Shown here: piece by piece, positions 49,501 through 61,305 of the stretch | Position numbering within the stretch: the stretch's first letter is position 1 | Layout of the letters: every line of letters starts with the position of its first letter | Origin: Hydractinia symbiolongicarpus | Taxonomy: Eukaryota; Cnidaria; Hydrozoa; Anthoathecata; Hydractiniidae | Length of the DNA stretch: 64,000 nt | Direction: 5' to 3' | NCBI RefSeq assembly: GCF_029227915.1 | Contig: NC_079875.1 | Span: 41,933,201 to 41,997,200 of the forward strand | Notes under the pieces: generated by a model | Seen by the model: only the letters and a program-made list of their open reading frames with translations | Database searches by the model: none | What the model was told of the DNA's origin: nothing | Translations under genes and position numbers: made by a program

Positions 49501-51270
49501 CGATTTTTTAAATTATTTTTTCACCAATAAAACGCATGAGACTTGTAGTTTTCAAAAATGTTTTCATTTTTGATGGGACGCTGAATAAAAGAAGTTTAAT
49601 CGCTGGCAAACGAAAACCCGCGATTTCTCGTAAATCCCGGAATCGGCCCGTATAGTCAAAAGTATAGAAAGAAAGTACCCAGGGAGTAAACTGATTTCCC
49701 GAACGATTTTTTAAATTATTTTTCCACCACTAAAACGCATACGACTTGTAGTTTTCAAAAATGTTCTAATTTTTGATGAGACGCTCAATGAAAGAGGTTT
49801 AATCGCCGGCAAACGAAAACCCGCGATTTCTCGTAAATCCCGGGCTTGGCCCGTATAGTCGAATGTATACAAAGAAAGTACCCTGTGAGTAAACTCATTT
49901 CCAGCACGATTTTTTAAATTATTTTTTCACCACTAAAACGCATAAGACTTGTAGTTCTCAAAAATGTTTTCATTTCTGATGAGACGCTGAATAAAAGAAG
50001 TTTAATCGCTGGCAAACGAAAACCCGCGATTTCCCGTAAATCCCGGAATCGGCCCGTATAGTCAAAAGTATACAAAGAAAGTACCCAGGGAGTAAACTCA
50101 TTTCCAGCACGATTTTTTAAATTATTTTTTCACCACTAAAACGCATGAGACTTGTAGTTTTCAAAAATGTTTTCATTTTTGATGGGACGCTGAATAAAAG
50201 AAGTTTAATCGCTGGCAAACGAAAACCCGCGATTTCCCGTAAATCCCGGAATCGGCCCGTATAGTCAAAAGTATACAAAGAAAGTACCCAGGGAGTAAAC
50301 TCATTTCCCGAACGATTTTTTAAATTATTTTTCCACCACTAAAACGCATACGACTTGTAGTTTTCAAAAATGTTTTCATTTTTGATGAGACGCTTAATGA
50401 AAGAGGTTTAATCGCCGGCAAACGGAAACCTGCGATTTACCGTAAATCCCGGACTCGGCCCGTATAGTCGAATGTATACAAAGAAAGTACCCAGGGAGTA
50501 ACTCATTTCCCGAACGATTTTTTAAATTATTTTTTCACCAATAAAACGCATGAGACTTGTAGTTTTCAAAAATGTTTTCATTTTTGATGGGACGCTGAAT
50601 AAAAGAAGTTTAATCGCTGGCAAACGAAAACCCGCGATTTCTCGTAAATCCCGGAATCGGCCCGTATAGTCAAAAGTATAGAAAGAAAGTACCCAGGGAG
50701 TAAACTGATTTCCCGAACGATTTTTTAAATTATTTTTCCACCACTAAAACGCATACGACTTGTAGTTTTCAAAAATGTTCTAATTTTTGATGAGACGCTC
50801 AATGAAAGAGGTTTAATCGCCGGCAAACGAAAACCCGCGATTTCTCGTAAATCCCGGGCTTGGCCCGTATAGTCGAATGTATACAAAGAAAGTACCCTGT
50901 GAGTAAACTCATTTCCAGCACGATTTTTTAAATTATTTTTTCACCACTAAAACGCATAAGACTTGTAGTTCTCAAAAATGTTTTCATTTCTGATGAGACG
51001 CTGAATAAAAGAAGTGTAATCGCCGGCAAACGGAAACCCGCGATTCCCGTAAATCCCGGACTCGGCCCGTATAGTCAAAAGTATACAAAGAAAGTACCCA
51101 GGGAGTAAACTCATTTCCCGAACGATTTTTTAAATTATTTTTTCACCGCTAAAACGCATGAGACTTGTAGTTTTCAAAAATGTTTTCATTTTTGATGAGA
51201 CGCTTAATGAAAGAGGTTTAATCGCCGGCAAACAAAAACCCGCGATTTCCCGTAAATCCCGGACTCGGAC
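43574..51270. repeat. 7,697-bp (38-mer) tandem duplication, copy 1
   Basis: It is repeated directly downstream at an offset of 7,697 bp up to about 45,360 and 7,698 bp after that. The step is a single C missing here (GAAAACCGCAATT at 45,361). Other differences noticed are GTACCCAGGG near 44,015 versus GTCCACAGGG near 51,712, ACCCTGTGAG versus ACCCAGTGAG near 44,816, and A49424 versus T57122. Marks found in both copies include TAAGAATTGTAGG, GGGCTAAGCCCG, CCGCCATGTCCCG, GCCAGCGGAAACC, and a 4-base loss giving TATACAAAGTACC (45,409). Confidence 0.93.
49094..51017. repeat. 1,014-bp (5-mer) repeat inside the 7.7-kb unit
   Basis: 49,094-50,003 matches 50,108-51,017 at an offset of 1,014 bp. Shared marks are GATGGGACG, TTCTCGTAAATCCCGG, TATAGAAAG, GTTCTAATTTTTG and CCAGCACG. 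Differences noticed are CCCAAACGAATTTTT near 49,292 versus CCCGAACGATTTTTT, and ATTAACC versus ATTTACC. The same pair exists in copy 2 of the large unit (about 56,792-58,715). A further related block lies at 59,030 to about 59,925. Confidence 0.85.
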
Positions 51271-54200
51271 CGTATAGTCGAATGTATACAAAGAAAGTAC
51301 CCAGGGAGTAACTCATTTCCCGAACGATTTTTTAAATTATTTTTTCACCACTAAAACGCATAAGAATTGTAGGTTTCAAAAATGTTTTCATTTTTGATGA
51401 GACGCTTAATGAAAGAGGTTTAATCGCCGGCAAACGAAAACACGCGATTTCCCGTAAATCCCGGGCTAAGCCCGTATAGTCGAATGTATACAAAGAAAGT
51501 ACCCTGTGAGTAAACTCATTTCCAGAACGATTTTTAAAATTATTTTTTCACCACTAAAACGCATGAGACTTGTAGTTTTCAAAAATGTTTTCATTTTTGA
51601 TGAGACGCTGAATAAAAGAAGTTTAATCGTCGGCAAACGAAAACCCGCGATTCCCGTAAATCCCGGGCTTGGCCCGTATAGTTGAATGTATCTAAAGAAA
51701 GTCCACAGGGAGTAAACTGATTTCCCGAACGTTTTTCAAATTATTTCTGCACCACTAAAACGCATGAGACTTGTAGTTTTCAAAAATGTTTTCATTTTTG
51801 ATGAGACGCTGAATAAAAGAAATTTAATCGCCGGCAAACGAAAACCCGCGATTTCCCGTAAGTCCCGGGCTTGGCCCGAATAGTCGAATGTATACAAAGA
51901 AAGTACCCAGGGAGTAACTCATTTCCCGAACGATTTTTTAAATTATTTTTTCACCAATAAAACGCATGAGACTTGTAGTTTTCAAAAATGTTTTCATTTT
52001 TGATGGGACGCTGAATAAAAGAAGTTTAATCGTCGGCAAACGAAAACCCGCCATGTCCCGTAAATCCGGGGCTCGGCCCGTATAGTCAAAAGTATAGAAA
52101 GAAAGTACCCAGGGAGTAAACTCATTTCCAGCACGATTTTTTAAATTATCTTTTCACCACTAAAACGCATGAGACTTGTAGTTTTCAAAAATGTTTTCAT
52201 TTTTGATGAGACGCTGAATAAAAGAATTTTAATCGCCGGCAAACGGAAACCTGCGATTTCCCGTAAATCCCGGACTCGTCCCGTATAGTCGAATGTATAC
52301 AAAGAAAGTACCCAGGGAGTAACTCATTTCCCGAACGATTTTTTAAATTATTTTTCCACCACTAAAACGCATACAACTTGTAGTTTTCAAAAATGTTTTT
52401 ATTTTCGATGAGACGGTCAATGAAAGAGGTTTAATCGCCGGCAAACGAAAACCCGCGATTTCCCGTAAATCCCGGGCTTGGCCCGTATAGTCGAATGTAT
52501 ACAAAGAAAGTACCCAGTGAGTAAACTCATTTCCAGCACGATTTTTTAAATTATTTTTTCACCACTAAAACGCATAAGACTTGTAGTTCTCAAAAATGTT
52601 TTCATTTCTGATGAGACGCTGAATAAAAGAAGTGTAATCGCCGGCAAACGGAAACCCGCGATTTCCCGTAAATCCCGGACTCGGCCCGTATAGTCAAAAG
52701 TATACAAAGAAAGTACCCAGGGAGTAAACTCATTTCCCGAACGATTTTTTAAATTATTTTTTCACCGCTAAAACGCATGAGACTTGTAGTTTTCAAAAAT
52801 GTTTTCATTTTTGATGAGACGCTTAATGAAAGAGGTTTAATCGCCGGCAAACGAAAACCCGCGATTTCCCGTATATCCCGGGCTTGGCCCGTATAGTCGA
52901 ATGTATACAAAGAAAGTACCCAGGGAGTAACTCATTTCCCGAACGATTTTTTAAATTATTTTTTCACCACTAAAACGCATGAGACTTGTAGGTTTCAAAT
53001 ATGTTTTCATTTTTGATGAGACGCTTAATGAAAGAGGTTTAATCGCCGGCAAACGAAAACCCGCAATTTCCCGTAAATCCCGGGCTTGGCCCGTATAGTC
53101 GAATGTATACAAAGTACCCTGTGAGTAAACTCATTTCCAGAACGATTTTTTAAATTATTTTTTCACCACTAAAACGCGTAAGACTTGTAGTTTTCAAAAA
53201 TGTTTTCATTTTTGATGAGACGCTGAATAAAAGAATTTTAATCGCCGGCAAACGAAAACCCGCAATTTCCCGTAAATCCCGGGCTTGGCCCGTATAGTCA
53301 AATGTATACAAAGAAAGTACCCAGGGAGTAAACACATTTCCCGAACGATTTTTTAAATTACTTTTCACCACTAAAACGCATGAGACTTGTAGTTTTCAAA
53401 ACTGTTTTCCTTTTTGATGAGACGCTGAATAAAAGAAGTTTAATCGTCGGCAAACGAAAACCCGCGATTTCCCGTAAATTCCGGGGTTGGCCCGTATAGT
53501 TGAATGTATCTAAAGAAAGTACCCAGGGAGTAAACTGATTTCCCGAACGATTTTTCAAATAATTTCTGCACCACTAGAACGAATGAGACTTGTAGTTTTC
53601 AAAAATGTTTTCATTTTTAATGAGACGCTTAATGAAAGAGGTTTAATCGCCGGCAAATGAAAACCCGCGATTTCCTGTTAATCCCGGGCTTGTCCCGTAT
53701 AGTCGAATGTATACAAAGAAAGTACCCTGTGAGTAAACTCATTTGCAGAACGATTTTTTAATTTATCTTTTTACCACTAAAACGCATGAGACTTGTAGTT
53801 TTCAAAAATGTTTTCATTTTTGATGAGACGCTGAATAAAAGAATTTTAATCGCCGGCCAGCGGAAACCTGCGATTTCCCGTAAATTCCGGACTCGGCCCG
53901 TATAGACAAAAGTATACAAAGGAAGTACCCAGGGAGTAAACTCATTTCCCGAACGATGTTTTTAATTATTATTTCACCACTAAAGCCCATGAGACTTGCA
54001 GTTTTTAAAAATGTTTTCATTTTTATTCAGACGCTGAATAAAAGAAGTTTAATCGCCGGCAAACAAAAACCCGCGATTTCCCGTAAATCCCGGACTCGGA
54101 CCGTATAGTCAAAAGTATACAAAGAACGTACCCGGGGAGTAAACTCATTTCTCGAACGATTTTTTAAATTATTTTTTCACCACTAAAACGCATGAGACTT

Positions 54201-57200
54201 GTAGTTTTCAAAAATGTTTTCATTTTTGATGGGACGCTGAATAAAAGAAGTTTAATCGCTGGCAAACGAAAACCCGCGATTTCCCGTAAATCCCGGAATC
54301 GGCCTGTATAGTCAAAAGTATAGAAAGAAAGTACCCAGGGAGTAAACTGATTTCCCGAACGATTTTTTAAATTATTTTTCCACCACTAAAACGCATACGA
54401 CTTGTAGTTTTCAAAAATGTTTTAATTTTTGATGAGACGCTCAATGAAAGAGGTTTAATCGCCGGCAAACGAAAACCCGCGATTTCCCGTAAATCCCGGG
54501 CTTGGCCCGTATAGTCGAATGTATACAAAGAAAGTACCCTGTGAGTAAACTCATTTCCAGCACGATTTTTTAAATTATTTTTTCACCACTAAAACGCATA
54601 AGACTTGTAGTTCTCAAAAATGTTTTCATTTCTGATGAGACGCTGAATAAAAGAAGTTTAATCGTCGGCAAACGAAAACCCGCGATTTCCCGTAAATCCC
54701 GGGCTTGGCCCGTATAGTTGAATGTATCTAAAGAAAGTACCCAGGGAGTAAACTCATTTCCCGAACGATTTTTTAAATTATTTTTTCACCGCCAAAACGC
54801 ATGAGACTTGTAGTTTTCAAAAATGTTTTCATTTTTAATGAGACGCTTAATGAAAGAGGTTTAATCGCCGGCAAATGAAAACCCGCGATTTCCTGTTAAT
54901 CCCGGGCTTGTCCCGTATAGTCGAATGTATACAAAGAAAGTACCCAGGGAGTAACTCATTTCCCGAACGATTTTTTAAATTATTTTTTCACCAATAAAAC
55001 GCATGAGACTTGTACTTTTCAAAAATGTTTTCATTTTTGATGGGACGCTGAATAAAAGAAGTTTAATCGCTGGCAAACGAAAACCCGCGATTTCCCGTAA
55101 ATCCCGGGATCGGCCCGTATAGTCAAAAGTATACAAAGAAAGTACCCAGGGAGTAAACTCATTTCCCGAACGATTTTTTAAATTATTTTTCCACCACTAA
55201 AACGAATACGACTTGTAGTTTCCAAAAATGTTTTTATTTTTGATGAGACGCTTAATGAAAAAGGTTTAATCGCCGGCAAACGAAAACCCGCGATTTCCCG
55301 TAAGTCCCGGGCTTGGCCCGTATAGTCGAATGTATACAAAGAAAGTACCCAGGGAGTAACTCATTTCCCGAACGATTTTTTAAATTATTTTTTCACCAAT
55401 AAAACGCATGAGACTTGTAGTTTTCAAAAATGTTTTCATTTTTGATGGGACGCTGAATAAAAGAAGTTTAATCGTCGGCAAACGAAAACCCGCCATGTCC
55501 CGTAAATCCGGGGCTCGGACCGTATAGTCAAAAGTATAGAAAGAAAGTACCCAGGGAGTAAACTCATTTCTCGAACGATTTTTTAAATTATTTTTTCACC
55601 ACTAAAACGCATGAGACTTGTAGTTTTCAAAAATGTTTTCATTTTTGATGGGACGCTGAATAAAAGAAGTTTAATCGCTGGCAAACGAAAACCCGCGATT
55701 TCCCGTAAATCCCGGAATCGGCCCGTATAGTCAAAAGTATAGAAAGAAAGTACCCAGGGAGTAAACTGATTTCCCGAACGATTTTTTAAATTATTTTTCC
55801 ACCACTAAAACGCATACAACTTGTAGTTTTCAAAAATGTTCTAATTTTCGATGAGACGGTCAATGAAAGAGGTTTAATCGCCGGCAAACGAAAACCCGCG
55901 ATTTCCCGTAAATCCCGGGCTTGGCCCGTATAGTCGAATGTATACAAAGAAAGTACCCTGTGAGTAAACTCATTTCCAGCACGATTTTTTAAATTATTTT
56001 TTCACCACTAAAACGCATAAGACTTGTAGTTCTCAAAAATGTTTTCATTTCTGATGAGACGCTGAATAAAACAATTTTAATCGCCGGCAAACGAAAACCC
56101 GCAATTTCCCGTAAATTCCGGGGTTGGCCCGTATAGTCAAATGTATACAAAGAAAGTACCCAGGGAGTAAACACATTTCCCGAACGATTTTTTAAATAAT
56201 TTCTGCACCACTAGAACGAATGAGACTTGTAGTTTTCAAAAATGTTTTCATTTTTAATGAGACGCTTAATGAAAGAGGTTTAATCGCCGGCAAATGAAAA
56301 CCCGCGATTTCCTGTTAATCCCGGGCTTGTCCCGTATAGTCGAATGTATACAAAGAAAGTACCCTGTGAGTAAACTCATTTGCAGAACGATTTTTTAATT
56401 TATCTTTTTACCACTAAAACGCATGAGACTTGTAGTTTTCAAAAATGTTTTCATTTTTGATGAGACGCTGAATAAAAGAATTTTAATCGCCGGCCAGCGG
56501 AAACCTGCGATTTCCCGTAAATTCCGGACTCGGCCCGTATAGACAAAAGTATACAAAGGAAGTACCCAGGGAGTAAACTCATTTCCCGAACGATGTTTTT
56601 AATTATTATTTCACCACAAAAGCCCTTGAGACTTGCAGTTTTTAAAAATGTTTTCATTTTTAATCAGACGCTGAATAAAAGAAGTTTAATCGCCGGCAAA
56701 CAAAAACCCGCGATTTCCCGTAAATCCCGGACTCGGACCGTATAGTCAAAAGTATACAAAGAACGTACCCGGGGAGTAAACTCATTTCTCGAACGATTTT
56801 TTAAATTATTTTTTCACCACTAAAACGCATGAGACTTGTAGTTTTCAAAAATGTTTTCATTTTTGATGGGACGCTGAATAAAAGAAGTTTAATCGCTGGC
56901 AAACGAAAACCCGCGATTTCCCGTAAATCCCGGAATCGGCCCGTATAGTCAAAAGTATACAAAGAAAGTACCCAGGGAGTAAACTCATTTCCCAAACGAA
57001 TTTTTAAATTATTTTTCCACCACTAAAACGCATACGACTTGTAGTTTTCAAAAATGTTTTCATTTTTGATGAGACGCTTAATGAAAGAGGTTTAATCGCC
57101 GGCAAACGGAAACCTGCGATTTACCGTAAATCCCGGACTCGGCCCGTATAGTCGAATGTATACAAAGAAAGTACCCAGGGAGTAACTCATTTCCCGAACG

Positions 57201-58968
57201 ATTTTTTAAATTATTTTTTCACCAATAAAACGCATGAGACTTGTAGTTTTCAAAAATGTTTTCATTTTTGATGGGACGCTGAATAAAAGAAGTTTAATCG
57301 CTGGCAAACGAAAACCCGCGATTTCTCGTAAATCCCGGAATCGGCCCGTATAGTCAAAAGTATAGAAAGAAAGTACCCAGGGAGTAAACTGATTTCCCGA
57401 ACGATTTTTTAAATTATTTTTCCACCACTAAAACGCATACGACTTGTAGTTTTCAAAAATGTTCTAATTTTTGATGAGACGCTCAATGAAAGAGGTTTAA
57501 TCGCCGGCAAACGAAAACCCGCGATTTCTCGTAAATCCCGGGCTTGGCCCGTATAGTCGAATGTATACAAAGAAAGTACCCTGTGAGTAAACTCATTTCC
57601 AGCACGATTTTTTAAATTATTTTTTCACCACTAAAACGCATAAGACTTGTAGTTCTCAAAAATGTTTTCATTTCTGATGAGACGCTGAATAAAAGAAGTT
57701 TAATCGCTGGCAAACGAAAACCCGCGATTTCCCGTAAATCCCGGAATCGGCCCGTATAGTCAAAAGTATACAAAGAAAGTACCCAGGGAGTAAACTCATT
57801 TCCAGCACGATTTTTTAAATTATTTTTTCACCACTAAAACGCATGAGACTTGTAGTTTTCAAAAATGTTTTCATTTTTGATGGGACGCTGAATAAAAGAA
57901 GTTTAATCGCTGGCAAACGAAAACCCGCGATTTCCCGTAAATCCCGGAATCGGCCCGTATAGTCAAAAGTATACAAAGAAAGTACCCAGGGAGTAAACTC
58001 ATTTCCCGAACGATTTTTTAAATTATTTTTCCACCACTAAAACGCATACGACTTGTAGTTTTCAAAAATGTTTTCATTTTTGATGAGACGCTTAATGAAA
58101 GAGGTTTAATCGCCGGCAAACGGAAACCTGCGATTTACCGTAAATCCCGGACTCGGCCCGTATAGTCGAATGTATACAAAGAAAGTACCCAGGGAGTAAC
58201 TCATTTCCCGAACGATTTTTTAAATTATTTTTTCACCAATAAAACGCATGAGACTTGTAGTTTTCAAAAATGTTTTCATTTTTGATGGGACGCTGAATAA
58301 AAGAAGTTTAATCGCTGGCAAACGAAAACCCGCGATTTCTCGTAAATCCCGGAATCGGCCCGTATAGTCAAAAGTATAGAAAGAAAGTACCCAGGGAGTA
58401 AACTGATTTCCCGAACGATTTTTTAAATTATTTTTCCACCACTAAAACGCATACGACTTGTAGTTTTCAAAAATGTTCTAATTTTTGATGAGACGCTCAA
58501 TGAAAGAGGTTTAATCGCCGGCAAACGAAAACCCGCGATTTCTCGTAAATCCCGGGCTTGGCCCGTATAGTCGAATGTATACAAAGAAAGTACCCTGTGA
58601 GTAAACTCATTTCCAGCACGATTTTTTAAATTATTTTTTCACCACTAAAACGCATAAGACTTGTAGTTCTCAAAAATGTTTTCATTTCTGATGAGACGCT
58701 GAATAAAAGAAGTGTAATCGCCGGCAAACGGAAACCCGCGATTCCCGTAAATCCCGGACTCGGCCCGTATAGTCAAAAGTATACAAAGAAAGTACCCAGG
58801 GAGTAAACTCATTTCCCGAACGATTTTTTAAATTATTTTTTCACCGCTAAAACGCATGAGACTTGTAGTTTTCAAAAATGTTTTCATTTTTGATGAGACG
58901 CTTAATGAAAGAGGTTTAATCGCCGGCAAACAAAAACCCGCGATTTCCCGTAAATCCCGGACTCGGAC
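51271..58968. repeat. 7,698-bp (38-mer) tandem duplication, copy 2
   Basis: The junction at 51,271 joins ...CCCGGACTCGGAC to CGTATAGTCGAATG. Copy 1 begins at the same CGTATAGTC, and copy 2 stops matching right after CGTATAGTC at 58,969-58,977. The breakpoint therefore lies within a 9-bp stretch that both recombining monomers share. This is the pattern expected from one unequal exchange between monomers 38 units apart. Confidence 0.93.
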
Positions 58969-59672
58969 CGTATAGTCAAAAGTATACAAAGAACGTACCC
59001 GGGGAGTAAACTCATTTCTCGAACGATTTTTTAAATTATTTTTTCACCACTAAAACGCATGAGACTTGTAGTTTTCAAAAATGTTTTCATTTTTGATGGG
59101 ACGCTGAATAAAAGAAGTTTAATCGCTGGCAAACGAAAACCCGCGATTTCCCGTAAATCCCGGAATCGGCCCGTATAGTCAAAAGTATACAAAGAAAGTA
59201 CCCAGGGAGTAAACTCATTTCCCGAACGATTTTTTAAATTATTTTTCCACCACTAAAACGCATACGACTTGTAGTTTTCAAAAATGTTTTCATTTTTGAT
59301 GAGACGCTTAATGAAAGAGGTTTAATCGCCGGCAAACGGAAACCTACGATTTACCGTAAATCCCGGACTCGGCCCGTATAGTCGAATGTATACAAAGAAA
59401 GTACCCAGGGAGTAACTCATTTCCCGAACGATTTTTTAAATTATTTTTTCACCAATAAAACGCATGAGACTTGTAGTTTTCAAAAATGTTTTCATTTTTG
59501 ATGGGACGCTGAATAAAAGAAGTTTAATCGCTGGCAAACGAAAACCCGCGATTTCTCGTAAATCCCGGAATCGGCCCGTATAGTCAAAAGTATAGAAAGA
59601 AAGTACCCAGGGAGTAAACTGATTTCCCGAACGATTTTTTAAATTATTTTTCCACCACTAAAACGCATACGA
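58969..59672. repeat. Satellite monomers matching the 5-mer block at 56.7-57.4 kb
   Basis: After the 7.7-kb repeat ends, the sequence continues as at 56,739 onward, at an offset of 2,230 bp (11 monomers). It shares GAACGTACCCGGGGAG and the GATGGGACG monomer. It has CCTACGATT near 59,344 where the matching copies have CCTGCGATT. Confidence 0.83.
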
Positions 59673-60479
59673 CTTGTAGTTTTCAAAAATGTTCTAATTT
59701 TTGATGAGACGCTCAATGAAAGAGGTTTAATCGCCGGCAAACGAAAACCCGCGATTTCCCGTAAATCCCGGGCTTGGCCCGTATAGTCGAATGTATACAA
59801 AGAAAGTACCCTGTGAGTAAACTCATTTCCAGCACGATTTTTTAAATTATTTTTTCACCACTAAAACGCATAAGACTTGTAGTTCTCAAAAATGTTTTCA
59901 TTTCTGATGAGACGCTGAATAAAAGAAGTGTAATCGCCGGCAAACGGAAACCCGCGATTTCCCGTAAATCCCGGACTCGGCCCGTATTGTCAAAAGTATA
60001 CAAAGAAAGTACCCAGGGAGTAAACTCATTTCCCGAACGATTTTTTAAATTATTTTTTCACCGCTAAAACGCATGAGACTTGTAGTTTTCAAAAATGTTT
60101 TCATTTTTGATGAGACGCTTAATGAAAGAGGTTTAATCGCCGGCAAACGAAAACCCGCGATTTCCCGTATATCCCGGGCTTGGCCCGTATAGTCGAATGT
60201 ATACAAAGAAAGTACCCAGGGAGTAACTCATTTCGCGAACGATTTTTTAAATTATTTTTTCACCACTAAAACACATGAGACTTGTAGGTTTCAAATATGT
60301 TTTCATTTTTGATGAGACGCTTAATGAAAGAGGTTTAATCGCCGGCAAACGAAAACCCGCAATTTCCCGTAAATCCCGGGCTTGGCCCGTATAGTCGAAT
60401 GTATACAAAGTACCCTGTGAGTAAACTCATTTCCAGAACGATTTTTTAAATTATTTTTTCACCACTAAAACGCGTAAGA
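59673..60479. repeat. 807-bp (4-mer) tandem duplication, copy 1
   Basis: This four-monomer unit is repeated directly downstream. It is 4 bp shorter than expected because it contains TATACAAAGTACC, which lacks one GAAA. Differences noticed are CGTATTGTC near 59,987 versus CGTATAGTC, and AACACATGAG near 60,270 versus AACGCATGAG. Confidence 0.9.
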
Positions 60480-61305
60480 CTTGTAGTTTTCAAAAATGTT
60501 CTAATTTTTGATGAGACGCTCAATGAAAGAGGTTTAATCGCCGGCAAACGAAAACCCGCGATTTCCCGTAAATCCCGGGCTTGGCCCGTATAGTCGAATG
60601 TATACAAAGAAAGTACCCTGTGAGTAAACTCATTTCCAGCACGATTTTTTAAATTATTTTTTCACCACTAAAACGCATAAGACTTGTAGTTCTCAAAAAT
60701 GTTTTCATTTCTGATGAGACGCTGAATAAAAGAAGTGTAATCGCCGGCAAACGGAAACCCGCGATTTCCCGTAAATCCCGGACTCGGCCCGTATAGTCAA
60801 AAGTATACAAAGAAAGTACCCAGGGAGTAAACTCATTTCCCGAACGATTTTTTAAATTATTTTTTCACCGCTAAAACGCATGAGACTTGTAGTTTTCAAA
60901 AATGTTTTCATTTTTGATGAGACGCTTAATGAAAGAGGTTTAATCGCCGGCAAACGAAAACCCGCGATTTCCCGTATATCCCGGGCTTGGCCCGTATAGT
61001 CGAATGTATACAAAGAAAGTACCCAGGGAGTAACTCATTTCGCGAACGATTTTTTAAATTATTTTTTCACCACTAAAACGCATGAGACTTGTAGGTTTCA
61101 AATATGTTTTCATTTTTGATGAGACGCTTAATGAAAGAGGTTTAATCGCCGGCAAACGAAAACCCGCAATTTCCCGTAAATCCCGGGCTTGGCCCGTATA
61201 GTCGAATGTATACAAAGTACCCTGTGAGTAAACTCATTTCCAGAACGATTTTTTAAATTATTTTTTCACCACTAAAACGCGTAAGACTTGTAGTTTTCAA
61301 AAATG
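60480..61305. repeat. 807-bp (4-mer) tandem duplication, copy 2
   Basis: The second copy starts in a chimeric monomer near 60,480: CGCGTAAGACTTGTAG runs into GTTCTAATTTTTG, two segments that normally belong to different subtypes. The match ends near 61,306, where TTCATTTTTG replaces CTAATTTTTG. Confidence 0.9.

Noticed and set aside
43574-58968. The 7.7-kb duplication as an assembly error
   Set aside because: Not excluded, but scattered differences between the copies (1-base indel at 45,361, GTACCCA versus GTCCACA, A49424 versus T57122) argue that both are real.
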